Source: Mycolicibacillus koreensis (GTDB lineage Bacteria; Actinomycetota; Actinomycetes; Mycobacteriales; Mycobacteriaceae). Taken from it: 64,000 bases of DNA. Position 1 is the first letter of the stretch. The number at the start of each line of letters is the position of its first letter. Position numbers and translations under genes: made by a program. The notes beneath the pieces are model-generated. The model was given only the letters and a program-made list of their open reading frames with translations. It was not told the DNA's origin and did not search any database. The stretch covers positions 1 to 64,000 of the forward strand of contig NZ_NCXO01000019.1 in the NCBI RefSeq assembly GCF_002104795.1, given 5' to 3'. Shown here piece by piece: positions 19,299-27,494 of the stretch.

Positions 19299-20545
19299 CG
19301 GCGCCGCTTGTCGAAACCGAACAACCGCTGGGCGACCCGGCGGATCTGAATCTCCTCGGTGCCCTCGGTGATGCGGTAGCGGCGGTGGTGGCGGTAGATG
19401 TGCTCGAACGGTTCGTGCCGGCTGTAGCCGAGACCGCCGAAGGTCTGCATCGCCTGGTCGGCGGCGTTGCACACCAGCCGGTTGGCCCGGTAGTTGGCCA
19501 TCGCCACCTTGTCGGAGACCTCCAGGTGGTGGTCGCGGTCGAGGTGCCAGGCCGCGTAGTACACCAACAGACGCACCATCTGGGCCTCGGTGGCCAACTC
19601 GGCCAGCGGCCACTGCACCGCCTGGTTCCGCGCGAGTGGTTTGCCGAACACGACCCGTTCACGGGCGTACTGGGCGGCTCGGTCGATGCAGTACTGCGCG
19701 GCCCCGAGGCTGGACGCGGCCTGCCGGATCCGGTTCTCGTGCAGGAAAGTCTGGGCAACCTCCAAGCCGCGATCGACCTCGCCGAGCACTGCATCGGCAG
19801 GTACGGTCACGTCGCGCAACTCGACCTCGCCGTGATCGCTGGGCATGTTGAACGTCCACCAGTAGAACGGCACGCTGAAGCCGGGGGCGTCGGTGGGCAC
19901 CAACAAGGCGGTGATCCCGGTCGCCGATCCGGCCTCGCCCGAGGTGCGTGCGAAGACGAGATCGTGGCTGGCCCGGTGCACCCCGGTGTTCCACCGTTTG
20001 GTGCCGTTGATCACCCAGCTATCACCGTCGCGCACGGCCGTCGTCTCCAACCAGGTGGCATCGGAGCCGTGGTCGGGTTCGCTGAGCCCGAACGCCATCG
20101 AGCGTTCCCCGGTGATCAGCGCCTCGGACCACTCGGCGCGCTGCGCGGCGGTGCCGAAGCGCTCCATCATGATCACCTGTGGGAAGTTGCCCACGATCGA
20201 CGACTCGTCCTGCAGGTCGTTGTGCAGGCCTAACCCCTTGTGCGCCAGATGCTCGCGTATGACGGCCATGTCGAGGTTGGTGCCGTCGCGTCCACCCAGC
20301 GATGACGGCAGGCTATAGCGCAACCACCCCGCCCGGTCCGCGCGTCGTCGCATCTCGTCGAGCAGATCCTCCCAGGCGCGGGCCGGGATACCTCCGTTGT
20401 CGAGGTCGGTGCGCGCGAACTCCCGACGGTGGTCGAAATACTGCATATGGTCGGCCTGCAGCGGGGCGATCTCGGCGTCGATGAACGCGTCGATCTCGTC
20501 CAGCAGCGCGGGCAGATGGTCGGGCAGGGTGAAATCCACGGGCAC
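19295..20545 (-). CDS. acyl-CoA dehydrogenase (ACAD11-like partner)
   Basis: A 416-residue FAD enzyme of the acyl-CoA dehydrogenase family. The FAD/substrate region FGLSEPDHGSDATWLETTA and the C-terminal RITEGTEEIQIRRVAQRLFG are clear. The glutamate at about residue 394 (in EGTEEIQ) is in the place of the catalytic base. The GTG at 20545 is preceded by GAGAGGAA. It overlaps the kinase gene by 4 bp. It may carry out dehydrogenation or, with the kinase, a phosphate elimination from a phosphorylated acyl-CoA. Confidence 0.92.
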   Translation of the reverse strand: MPVDFTLPDHLPALLDEIDAFIDAEIAPLQADHMQYFDHRREFARTDLDNGGIPARAWEDLLDEMRRRADRAGWLRYSLPSSLGGRDGTNLDMAVIREHLAHKGLGLHNDLQDESSIVGNFPQVIMMERFGTAAQRAEWSEALITGERSMAFGLSEPDHGSDATWLETTAVRDGDSWVINGTKRWNTGVHRASHDLVFARTSGEAGSATGITALLVPTDAPGFSVPFYWWTFNMPSDHGEVELRDVTVPADAVLGEVDRGLEVAQTFLHENRIRQAASSLGAAQYCIDRAAQYARERVVFGKPLARNQAVQWPLAELATEAQMVRLLVYYAAWHLDRDHHLEVSDKVAMANYRANRLVCNAADQAMQTFGGLGYSRHEPFEHIYRHHRRYRITEGTEEIQIRRVAQRLFGFDKRRR

Positions 20546-20560
20546 TCGGTTCCTCTCGGG

Positions 20561-21172
20561 TCAGCCGCCGTACAGGGTCTTCTTCCAAATGGTGGCCAGT
20601 GTCGCCACCGCATCGCTGTCGCTGATGGTCACGCCCAGGCTCGATGAGCCGGCGAAGACGGTGGTGAAATTCTCGAACAGCAGGGCGATCGCGGCGGCTG
20701 TCGGTTCGGGGTCGAGATCATGGCCGTAGCCCTGCTGTTGCGCGTGGCGCACCGAGGCGGCCACGATCTCCATGCCGAATCGGCGGAACTCGTTTTGCAC
20801 CGCCGCGAACCGTTGCTGGGTGGCCGCCAATTGCGCCACCGCGATCATGATCCCGATGTGACTTTTGAAGGTGTTCCAGTAGGCGGCGACGGTGGCGGTG
20901 AAGAACTCGGTGTCGTCGGGGGATTCCGGTAGCGCGACGGTCATGCCGGAAGGCGCGACGACGTCGTGTAGAAACGACTCGGCGAGCGCGGCCAGGAGAT
21001 CTTCTTTGTCGGTGAAATAGCGATAGAACACCGCGGGGGAGCGACCCGCCGCCGAGGTGATGTCCGCCAGCGTGGTGCCGTGAAAACCCCGCTCGGCGAA
21101 GAGCTTGCGGGCCGCCTGCTCCAGGGCCGACCGGGTCTGGCGGCCCTTGGTGCTCAAGGTGGGGGCGGGCAT
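20561..21172 (-). CDS. TetR-family regulator of the catabolic operon
   Basis: A 203-residue TetR-type repressor. The N-terminal helix-turn-helix is clear (TLADITSAAGRSPAVFYRYF, 20 residues, near residues 35-55), and the C-terminal half is the ligand-binding domain. ATG at 21172 is chosen, 8 bp after the HMG-CoA-lyase-like stop; a longer reading upstream is a shadow of that gene. Because it sits inside the operon, it probably senses an acyl-CoA intermediate and controls the cluster. The operator was not identified. Confidence 0.88.
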   Translation of the reverse strand: MPAPTLSTKGRQTRSALEQAARKLFAERGFHGTTLADITSAAGRSPAVFYRYFTDKEDLLAALAESFLHDVVAPSGMTVALPESPDDTEFFTATVAAYWNTFKSHIGIMIAVAQLAATQQRFAAVQNEFRRFGMEIVAASVRHAQQQGYGHDLDPEPTAAAIALLFENFTTVFAGSSSLGVTISDSDAVATLATIWKKTLYGG

Positions 21173-21180
21173 CGACGGGA

Positions 21181-22134
21181 CTACTTCCGGAGCCGATCCC
21201 CGGCTCGCAGCAGCGAGCTGGGCAGGTCGTGGCCCACGACCTGGCGGGCGACGTCCGCGGCGTGAATCGCGGCATCGAGGTCGATTCCGGTATCGATTCC
21301 GCTGTCGCGAAGCAGATATGCCAGATCCTCGGTGGCGATGTTGCCGGTGGCTCCCGGGGCGAACGGGCACCCGCCCAGCCCGCCGATCGAGGCGTCCAGT
21401 CGGGTGACCCCGGCACCGACCGCGGCGTAGGCACTGGCCAGACCGGTGCCGCGGGTGTTGTGGAAGTGCGCCCCCAGCGGCAGGTCGGCGATGACCGGGC
21501 GCAGCGCGTCGATCAGGGTGGTCACTCGCCGCGGGGTGGTGGTACCGATGGTGTCGGCGATTGCCAGTCGGTCGGCACCGGCGTCACGGGCCGCCGCGGC
21601 GATGTCGACCACACGGCCGGTGGGGGTGGGGCCCTCGAACGGGCAGTCCCAGGAGGTCGCGATGATCACCTCGACGGTGGTGTCGGCGTCGTGGGCGATC
21701 GCGGTGATCTCGGCGATCTGGGCGACCGCCTCGTCGCTGGAGCGCCCCACGTTCGCGCGGCTGAACTCGTCGGTGGCCGCCACCACGAACTGCACGTCGG
21801 TCAGTCCTGCGGCGATGGCCCGACGCGCCCCGTTGGGGCTGGCGACCAGCGCGGAGAACGCGATGTCGGGGAAGCCGGAGAGCGCCTCAGCCATCTGCGG
21901 GGCGTCAGCCATCGCGGGGACCTTCGACGGGGAGACGAACGCGGTGGCCTCCACTTCGGTCACCCCGGTGGCCGCGATCGCCGCCAGCAGGTCCAGTTTG
22001 GCCTGCAGGCTGACCGGCTTCTCGTTCTGCAGGCCGTCACGCAGGGAGACCTCACGGATCGTGACGTGGCCGGGCAGAGTCGTCGCCGGGGTGGTCGCCG
22101 GCGTGGTCGCTGGCGTGGTCGCTGGCGTGGTCAT
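21181..22134 (-). CDS. hydroxymethylglutaryl-CoA lyase-like enzyme
   Basis: A 317-residue TIM-barrel lyase that would cleave a 3-hydroxy-3-methylglutaryl-CoA-like thioester to acetyl-CoA and a ketone or keto acid. Key residues are in place: R27 and D33 in REVSLRDGLQNE, the metal histidines H223 and H225 in GAHFHNTRG, and the catalytic cysteine C256 in GGCPFAPGATGN. The N terminus carries four TTPA repeats that the family does not normally have. Its ATG overlaps the CaiB-like stop (ATGA), so the CoA-transferase may make its substrate. Confidence 0.9.
   Translation of the reverse strand: MTTPATTPATTPATTPATTLPGHVTIREVSLRDGLQNEKPVSLQAKLDLLAAIAATGVTEVEATAFVSPSKVPAMADAPQMAEALSGFPDIAFSALVASPNGARRAIAAGLTDVQFVVAATDEFSRANVGRSSDEAVAQIAEITAIAHDADTTVEVIIATSWDCPFEGPTPTGRVVDIAAAARDAGADRLAIADTIGTTTPRRVTTLIDALRPVIADLPLGAHFHNTRGTGLASAYAAVGAGVTRLDASIGGLGGCPFAPGATGNIATEDLAYLLRDSGIDTGIDLDAAIHAADVARQVVGHDLPSSLLRAGDRLRK
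22085..22132 (-). repeat. four 12-bp tandem units in the lyase N terminus
   Basis: Four near-identical 12-bp units (gcyggcgtggtc type) lie directly after the start codon of the lyase gene. They encode a TTPA repeat of four units and keep the frame. The last two units are identical, and the first two differ by one or two bases, which suggests recent expansion by slippage. Confidence 0.85.
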
Positions 22135-23336
22135 AGCACTCCCTCGGTGCGTAGCGATTCCAGCTCCTCGGCGGTCACACCCAGAAGGCCGGTGAACACC
22201 TCGGTGTTGTCCTGGCCCGGCCGGGCGGATCCGGCGCGGTGGATCGCACCCGGGGATTCGGAGAGCAGCGGCATGATCCCGGGGCCCTTCACGTTACGCC
22301 CGATGCGCTCATCGAAGTGGTCGGCGATCATGCCGCGGTCCTGAAGTTGCGGGTCGGCGACGACCTCGGCGACGGTGTTGATCGGCCCGGCGATCACTCC
22401 GGCGTCGCTGAGCGTGGCGATGATGTCGGCCGGGGCGCGTTCGGCGGCCCAGGCGCCGATGATCTCGTCGAGCTCGTCTTGGTGGCGCCCGCGGGCACCG
22501 TGGTCGACGAATCGGGGATCATCGGCGAGTTCCGGTTGGCTCATGGCGGCGCAGAGCCGAACGAACACACTGTCCTGATTGGCGGCGATCACCACCCAAC
22601 TCCCGTCGGCGGAGCGGTAGATGTTCGACGGCGCGATGCCCTCCAAACGGGTCCCCGACGGTCCGCGGACGACCCCGCCCACGTCGTAGTCGGGGATGGT
22701 GGATTCTTGGATCGCCAAACAGGATTCGGTCAAGGCGACATCGACCACCTGGCCCTCTCCGGTGACGGTGCGCCGGTACAGTGCCGCCAGGGCGCCTTGA
22801 GCGGCGAACATGCCTGCGAGGCTGTCACCGAGTGAGAGCGCCAACCGCGGCGGCGGGCCGCCGGGGAAACCGTTCATGTGGCGCAGTCCGCTGGCTGCTT
22901 CGGCGACCGAGGCGTAGCCGGCTTTCCCGGCGTCGGGCCCGGTCTGCCCGTAGCCGGAGACCCGCACCACGACGATGCCGCGGTTGTGTTCGCGCAGCAC
23001 GTCGTAGCCGAGGTCCCAGCGCTCCAGGGTGCCGGGGCGGAAGTTCTCCACGATCACGTCGGATTCTGCGACGAGCTGCAAAAACAGCTCACGGCCGCGC
23101 GGGTGGCGCAGATCCAGGGTGGCGGCCTTCTTGTTGCGTGCGTGCACGGTCCAGAAGAAGTGGTGACCGTCGAGTTCGGCTTGGCCCCAGGTGCGCAGGG
23201 GATCCGGTTTGCCCGGCAATTCGATCTTGATCACCTCGGCGCCCATGTCGCCGAGCAGCCGGCCGGCGAACGGCCCGGAGATCAACGTGCCCAGTTCGAG
23301 TACTCGGATCCCGTCGAGGGCGCCGGCGGCACTCAC
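22131..23336 (-). CDS. CaiB/BaiF family (class III) CoA-transferase
   Basis: A 401-residue class III CoA-transferase that moves CoA between carboxylic acids. It starts LDGIRVLELGTLISGPFAGR-like and contains IVENFRPGTLERWDLGYDVL (20 residues) and GDSLAGMFAAQGALAALY, all typical of the family. The GTG at 23336 overlaps the hydrolase stop (GTGA); the longer upstream reading is a shadow. Next to an HMG-CoA-lyase-like gene, it probably activates a hydroxy dicarboxylic acid for cleavage. The actual donor and acceptor are unknown. Confidence 0.9.
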   Translation of the reverse strand: MSAAGALDGIRVLELGTLISGPFAGRLLGDMGAEVIKIELPGKPDPLRTWGQAELDGHHFFWTVHARNKKAATLDLRHPRGRELFLQLVAESDVIVENFRPGTLERWDLGYDVLREHNRGIVVVRVSGYGQTGPDAGKAGYASVAEAASGLRHMNGFPGGPPPRLALSLGDSLAGMFAAQGALAALYRRTVTGEGQVVDVALTESCLAIQESTIPDYDVGGVVRGPSGTRLEGIAPSNIYRSADGSWVVIAANQDSVFVRLCAAMSQPELADDPRFVDHGARGRHQDELDEIIGAWAAERAPADIIATLSDAGVIAGPINTVAEVVADPQLQDRGMIADHFDERIGRNVKGPGIMPLLSESPGAIHRAGSARPGQDNTEVFTGLLGVTAEELESLRTEGVL

Positions 23337-24535
23337 GTCGAGCCCTGCCCGTCGGTGCCGGTGAACCCGTGGCGGTCGAGCCAGTCGGTGACGGTGCCCA
23401 CTGCCTGGCGCAGCGTGTCGCGTTGGTCGGGACCGGCGTAGTAGTGGTTGGCCCCCGGGATCTCGTGGATCTCCTTGTCGGGGTGAGCGATCCCCTCGTA
23501 GAGCCGGCGGGTGTGGCTGGGGGTGCATGCGTCGTCGGCGAGGTTGCCGATGACCAGGGCCGGCACCTCGATGTCCTTGCCGCATTCGATGCCGTCGCCG
23601 TTGGCATCGTCGTAGCTCCACTGGGACAGCCAGCTGCGCAGTGAACAGAACCGGCCCAGCCCGATCGGGCTCATGTTGACCACCCGTGGGTCGCCGAGAT
23701 AGCAGGTTCCCGGCTTGCGTTCGTTGGGGTCGACGGACGGGTCGAGCCAGCGGGGGTCGGCCATGGTTCCGTGCACGACGAAACCGAACTCCTCGTCGCC
23801 GCGGCCTGCCGAGTCCAGCTCGGCGAGTTTGTCTTTCACCCACGCGGTGATGCGTCGGTTACGGGCGATTTGGGCCGCTCGGTAGCGGGTGAGGAACTCT
23901 TCGCTGTACGGCGGCTGGTTGGGGTTGTCCGGGTTGTACAGGTCCAGTTCCGGGTCGCGTTTGGTCGGATCGGTTTCGTCGAGGATGGAGGCGTCGAGCC
24001 ATTCAGTGAGGGTGCCGTGGCGGCTGATGTGGGCGGCCAGCAGCATGATGCCGTCGGCGGGGATCAGACCCAATTGGGTCAGATCCGGACCGTCGCCTGA
24101 GGGGCTGGCGGTCACTGTCGGGTTGTGAGCCTGCTGCTGGTAGAACATCGACAGCGACCCACCGCCGCTCCAACCCGCGAGCACCACCTTGGTGTAGCCG
24201 AGCCGGTTCTTGGCGTCCTTGATGGCCTCACCGAGGTCTTGGACGACCTTCTCCATCTGCAGGGCCGAGTCCGTGCCACGAAATCGACTGTTGCAGTAGA
24301 TGACATGGTGCCCTGCGCGGGCCAAACCATTCATCATGGGCAGATACGCCCCGCCGCCGATCGGGTGCATGAACATCAAGACGGTGTCGCTGGGGTTGTC
24401 CTTGGGTTTGAGTAGATAGCTCTCCAGGACCACCAACTCGGCGATACCGCCGTAGACGTCGCGTACCCCGGAGGTGTTCTGGTAGGCGACCAGATACGGG
24501 ATGCGGTCGTAGTCGTGTTTTACCGGTGTGCTCAT
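23333..24535 (-). CDS. alpha/beta hydrolase
   Basis: A 400-residue alpha/beta-hydrolase-fold enzyme. The nucleophile elbow GWSGGGS places the catalytic serine at residue 123, and HPIGGG upstream resembles an oxyanion loop. A late histidine in PGANHYYAG is the likely catalytic base. There is no signal peptide, so it should act in the cytoplasm. Its ATG overlaps the stop of the dioxygenase-like gene (ATGA). In this operon it may hydrolyse a ring-cleavage product or an ester, but the substrate is not known. Confidence 0.85.
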   Translation of the reverse strand: MSTPVKHDYDRIPYLVAYQNTSGVRDVYGGIAELVVLESYLLKPKDNPSDTVLMFMHPIGGGAYLPMMNGLARAGHHVIYCNSRFRGTDSALQMEKVVQDLGEAIKDAKNRLGYTKVVLAGWSGGGSLSMFYQQQAHNPTVTASPSGDGPDLTQLGLIPADGIMLLAAHISRHGTLTEWLDASILDETDPTKRDPELDLYNPDNPNQPPYSEEFLTRYRAAQIARNRRITAWVKDKLAELDSAGRGDEEFGFVVHGTMADPRWLDPSVDPNERKPGTCYLGDPRVVNMSPIGLGRFCSLRSWLSQWSYDDANGDGIECGKDIEVPALVIGNLADDACTPSHTRRLYEGIAHPDKEIHEIPGANHYYAGPDQRDTLRQAVGTVTDWLDRHGFTGTDGQGST

Positions 24536-25638
24536 GCGTGCTGTCCCAGGTCGTTGGTGAGGATGTCGGGGGAGGGGGTGAGGCGTCGGCGGGCGTCGAC
24601 GGCGATCACCTGCCAGTCGATGTGGTCGTACTCGTCGAACTTGCGGCGGGAACGCTCGCGGGCGGCTTCGGGTGCACCGTGGTGGACCCCTTGCGGGGCG
24701 TGACTGATCAGGCCGGGCGGCATCGGGATTCCGTTGAGCGATCCGCCGTGGAAGAACGCGATCTCGTCGTAGTCGACGTTGCGGTGATACCACGGGGTGC
24801 GTTCGGTGCCGGGCACGTTCTCGGCGCGTTTCGGGAGGAAGTTCATCACGTACACGCCGGTGGCCTGCATGAACAGGTGAACCGTCGGCGGCAGGTGCAC
24901 CGAGTCGGAGGTGATCACGTTGTAGTCGGCGATGTTGAAGGTGAACGCGAAATTGTCGCCGCGCCAGCCTTCGACATCCAGCGGGTGGTGCTGGTAGTAC
25001 AGCGTGGTCGGCCCGCCCTCGTGGATCAGTCGGACCGGATAGTCGTCGCGGTCCGGTGCGATCGGCTCGTCGTCGAACGGGGCCGGTTCGGGGATCGACA
25101 CCTGGGACGGATCGAACGGGAAATGCCGGCCCAGCGGCCCGGCGGGGGGAACCCGGAATTCGTCGGTGGCCTGGATCATCAGCAGTGTTGTCGCGGATTC
25201 GGGCACCTGGCGCCAGGTGGTGGCCTTCGGCAGGTAGACCCAGTCGCCGGTGCGATAGGGCAGTAGACCGAACTCGGTCTGCAGCACCCCGGCACCGGCG
25301 TGGACGAAGCACAGCAGGTCACCGTCGACGTAGCGGATGAAAAACGGCATCGTCGCGGTGCGCCGCGACAGCGATATCCGACAGTCGTCGTTGTGGAACA
25401 GCAGCAGCGGTCCACCGGCCGGGTCGTCGGCATCGGTGGGGCTGAGCTGGTCGGTGAGGACATCGACCGGGCGAAGGGGGCCCTCCGCGCGGTAGGCGGT
25501 GGGGTCGTGGCGGCGGTACAGGTTGGCGGTGCGCCCGACGAAGCCGCCACGGCCCAGTTCGTCGTCTTTGAGCCCGTCGAGGTCGGCGTGCAGGCGCCGG
25601 GGTGTGGTGCCTTTACGCAGGTGGACGAAGGATTCCAT
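24532..25638 (-). CDS. homogentisate 1,2-dioxygenase-like cupin
   Basis: A 368-residue protein of the homogentisate dioxygenase family, which cleaves an aromatic ring with non-haem iron and oxygen. The iron-ligand area is visible: YHRNVDYDE with H285 and an acidic D291/E292, then H319 or H320 in PQGVHHGAPE. It is shorter than classic enzymes of about 430 residues, so the substrate may be a different catechol or hydroquinone. It is the first gene of the operon and follows a 133-bp gap. No fumarylacetoacetase or maleylacetoacetate isomerase gene is seen nearby, which argues against plain tyrosine degradation. Confidence 0.82.
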   Translation of the reverse strand: MESFVHLRKGTTPRRLHADLDGLKDDELGRGGFVGRTANLYRRHDPTAYRAEGPLRPVDVLTDQLSPTDADDPAGGPLLLFHNDDCRISLSRRTATMPFFIRYVDGDLLCFVHAGAGVLQTEFGLLPYRTGDWVYLPKATTWRQVPESATTLLMIQATDEFRVPPAGPLGRHFPFDPSQVSIPEPAPFDDEPIAPDRDDYPVRLIHEGGPTTLYYQHHPLDVEGWRGDNFAFTFNIADYNVITSDSVHLPPTVHLFMQATGVYVMNFLPKRAENVPGTERTPWYHRNVDYDEIAFFHGGSLNGIPMPPGLISHAPQGVHHGAPEAARERSRRKFDEYDHIDWQVIAVDARRRLTPSPDILTNDLGQHA

Positions 25639-25771
25639 GGGATCTCCCGGGTCGGTGAAGCAACGGAACTGAAAGTGACATTACTTTTTGTTTTGATCGG
25701 GCACAAGCCCCGGCGACGGCCGCACTGCGGTGCGGGTTAGCGATAGTCGGCGCGGCCGCGCAGGGGTGGGA
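25639..25771 (-). promoter_or_regulatory. likely promoter region of the catabolic operon
   Basis: A 133-bp gap before the dioxygenase-like gene. It has an unusually AT-rich core near 25675-25700 (tgacattactttttgttttg on the plus strand) in an otherwise GC-rich region. A promoter is expected here because all downstream genes overlap. No clear palindrome was found. Confidence 0.4.
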
Positions 25772-27475
25772 TCAGCCGCGCAGGGCGGAAGCGAAGATGC
25801 CCGGCAACTTCAACCAGCCGGGGTCTCCGGCGAACTCGGTGAGCAAGCGCCCCGTGGTCGCCGCGGTGCGGTTGGTCACGAACCACGGCGGCTTGGGGGA
25901 CAGCGACATCTCGCCGGCCAACAGTGAGCGGGGAGAGGGCCGGAACGGCCCGTGTACCACGGTGCGTTGAGGGTCGGCGATGAGAAAACCGTTGTGTACC
26001 ACACCGATTCCGCTCTGCACGTCGTCGGGGGTGTGCCCGGGGAACGCCCCCCATGTCGCGTGTGGGGTCAGATATCCCACGCCGGTCCAGGCGTTGATCG
26101 CCACGGTCCCGTAGTGCAGGCTTTCCACCAGTGTGTCGAATGCGGTGCCGAGTTCGCCGATGGTGTGCGGGTGGGCGATGATGTTCACCCCCAGGGTCCC
26201 GACGAAATCGGTGTTTGCCAGTCGGGCCGCCTCGATGGCGAATTGCTCACCGTCGCTGTCGAGTTCGATAACGCCGAGCACAGGGGCGAAATACTCGGTC
26301 TGCAACAGTGCGTCCCGGTCGGCGGGGTCGGTGATCAGGACGCGACCGCTGTCGGGGCCCAGTCGGACGCTGGTGGGGTAGTGGTGCTGGGCACTCGCGA
26401 CCCGGTCGTCGGAACCGGGATAGTAGGCCGGCCGGCCGGGGGCGGCGTCGAGCAGGCGGCGCACCGCCGTGAGGAACTGCTCACGCTGGGGCCAGCGTGC
26501 CGAAACCACGATCGCCTGCGCGGCAACACAGTTGTAGCCGTTGTTGTGCAGCCGCTGGGTGACCACGTGCTGGGCCTGGAAATCGATGTCGGCGTCACTC
26601 CACTGCCCGGGCAGCACGATCGTCGGCGACACCCCGCCCAGCTCGCTGGTCATCGGTGTGGTCAGCTGGGGCCGGTTGGCGGCCTTGCGCTCGGCGCCGT
26701 CGGCGCCGGTGCCGAAGACGATCGCGTCGTGGGTGGCGGCGCTGCCGGTCATGTGGACGTGGCTCACCGACGGGTGGCGCACCAGATAGTCGCCGACGTC
26801 GGCGCCGCCGGTGAGGATGCGCACCGCCCCGAGGTCGATCAGTGGCGCGAGCACGTCGGTGAGCACGGGACGCAACGGATCGGTGATCGGGTTGAGTTTG
26901 AGTGCGACCACCCGGTTGTGGGCGATGAGCTCATAGAGGGTGTCCAGCGGCGCGATCGAGAAGATGTTGCCCGCGCCGAGCACCACTCCGATGCCCTGCG
27001 TGCGGCCCGGGTCGCGCTGGGCAAGTCCGGCCGCTGCGACCGCCCGGTCACGGTCGACGCCCGGCTGTAGCCAGACCTGCGCGGAGAACCCCGAGAGCAG
27101 CAGGTGATCGAAGACACTGGCCGGCAGCACCGTGACGGCCGTCTGGCCGCCCGGTGTGGTGGTGATATCGACACCGTCGAGGGGGCTTTTGCCGTCGGCG
27201 AGCTTGGCAAGGCTCTCGGCGTAGGCGCCGGCGGCGGCGGCCAGCGCATACGGCCCGGAAAGCCACTCCTCGCCGACCAGCGGTGAGTCCGCCGCCAGGC
27301 CTTTGATGGCGCCGGCCGCCTCGATCCACGCGGCTCCGTGCTCAACGGTGCGTCGGCGCACCTGATCAAGCAGGTCACGCCGCCCGCTCAGCGACTGGGC
27401 GGCCCAGGCGCGTTCCCCAGCGCCCAGCTCGTCGAGCGCCTGGTCGATCCGGTGCTGGACGGCTGGGTCGAGCAT
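25772..27475 (-). CDS. aldehyde dehydrogenase family protein
   Basis: A 567-residue NAD(P)-dependent aldehyde dehydrogenase, longer than the classic 490 residues and of a type seen in actinobacteria. The catalytic cysteine C316 (NGYNCVAAQ) and general-base glutamate E278 (TSELGGVSPTIV) are present, as is the cofactor region with LGAGNIFSIAPLD. It starts 19 bp after the fadE23 stop, so it is probably cotranscribed with fadE24-fadE23. It may oxidise an aldehyde derived from lipid or sterol breakdown. The substrate is unknown. Confidence 0.88.
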   Translation of the reverse strand: MLDPAVQHRIDQALDELGAGERAWAAQSLSGRRDLLDQVRRRTVEHGAAWIEAAGAIKGLAADSPLVGEEWLSGPYALAAAAGAYAESLAKLADGKSPLDGVDITTTPGGQTAVTVLPASVFDHLLLSGFSAQVWLQPGVDRDRAVAAAGLAQRDPGRTQGIGVVLGAGNIFSIAPLDTLYELIAHNRVVALKLNPITDPLRPVLTDVLAPLIDLGAVRILTGGADVGDYLVRHPSVSHVHMTGSAATHDAIVFGTGADGAERKAANRPQLTTPMTSELGGVSPTIVLPGQWSDADIDFQAQHVVTQRLHNNGYNCVAAQAIVVSARWPQREQFLTAVRRLLDAAPGRPAYYPGSDDRVASAQHHYPTSVRLGPDSGRVLITDPADRDALLQTEYFAPVLGVIELDSDGEQFAIEAARLANTDFVGTLGVNIIAHPHTIGELGTAFDTLVESLHYGTVAINAWTGVGYLTPHATWGAFPGHTPDDVQSGIGVVHNGFLIADPQRTVVHGPFRPSPRSLLAGEMSLSPKPPWFVTNRTAATTGRLLTEFAGDPGWLKLPGIFASALRG

Positions 27476-27494
27476 GGGGGCCTCGCTGTCGTTG

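Noticed and set aside
25639-25771. KstR-type operator in the gap before the catabolic operon
   Set aside because: The region is AT-rich but has no clear inverted repeat matching such a site.
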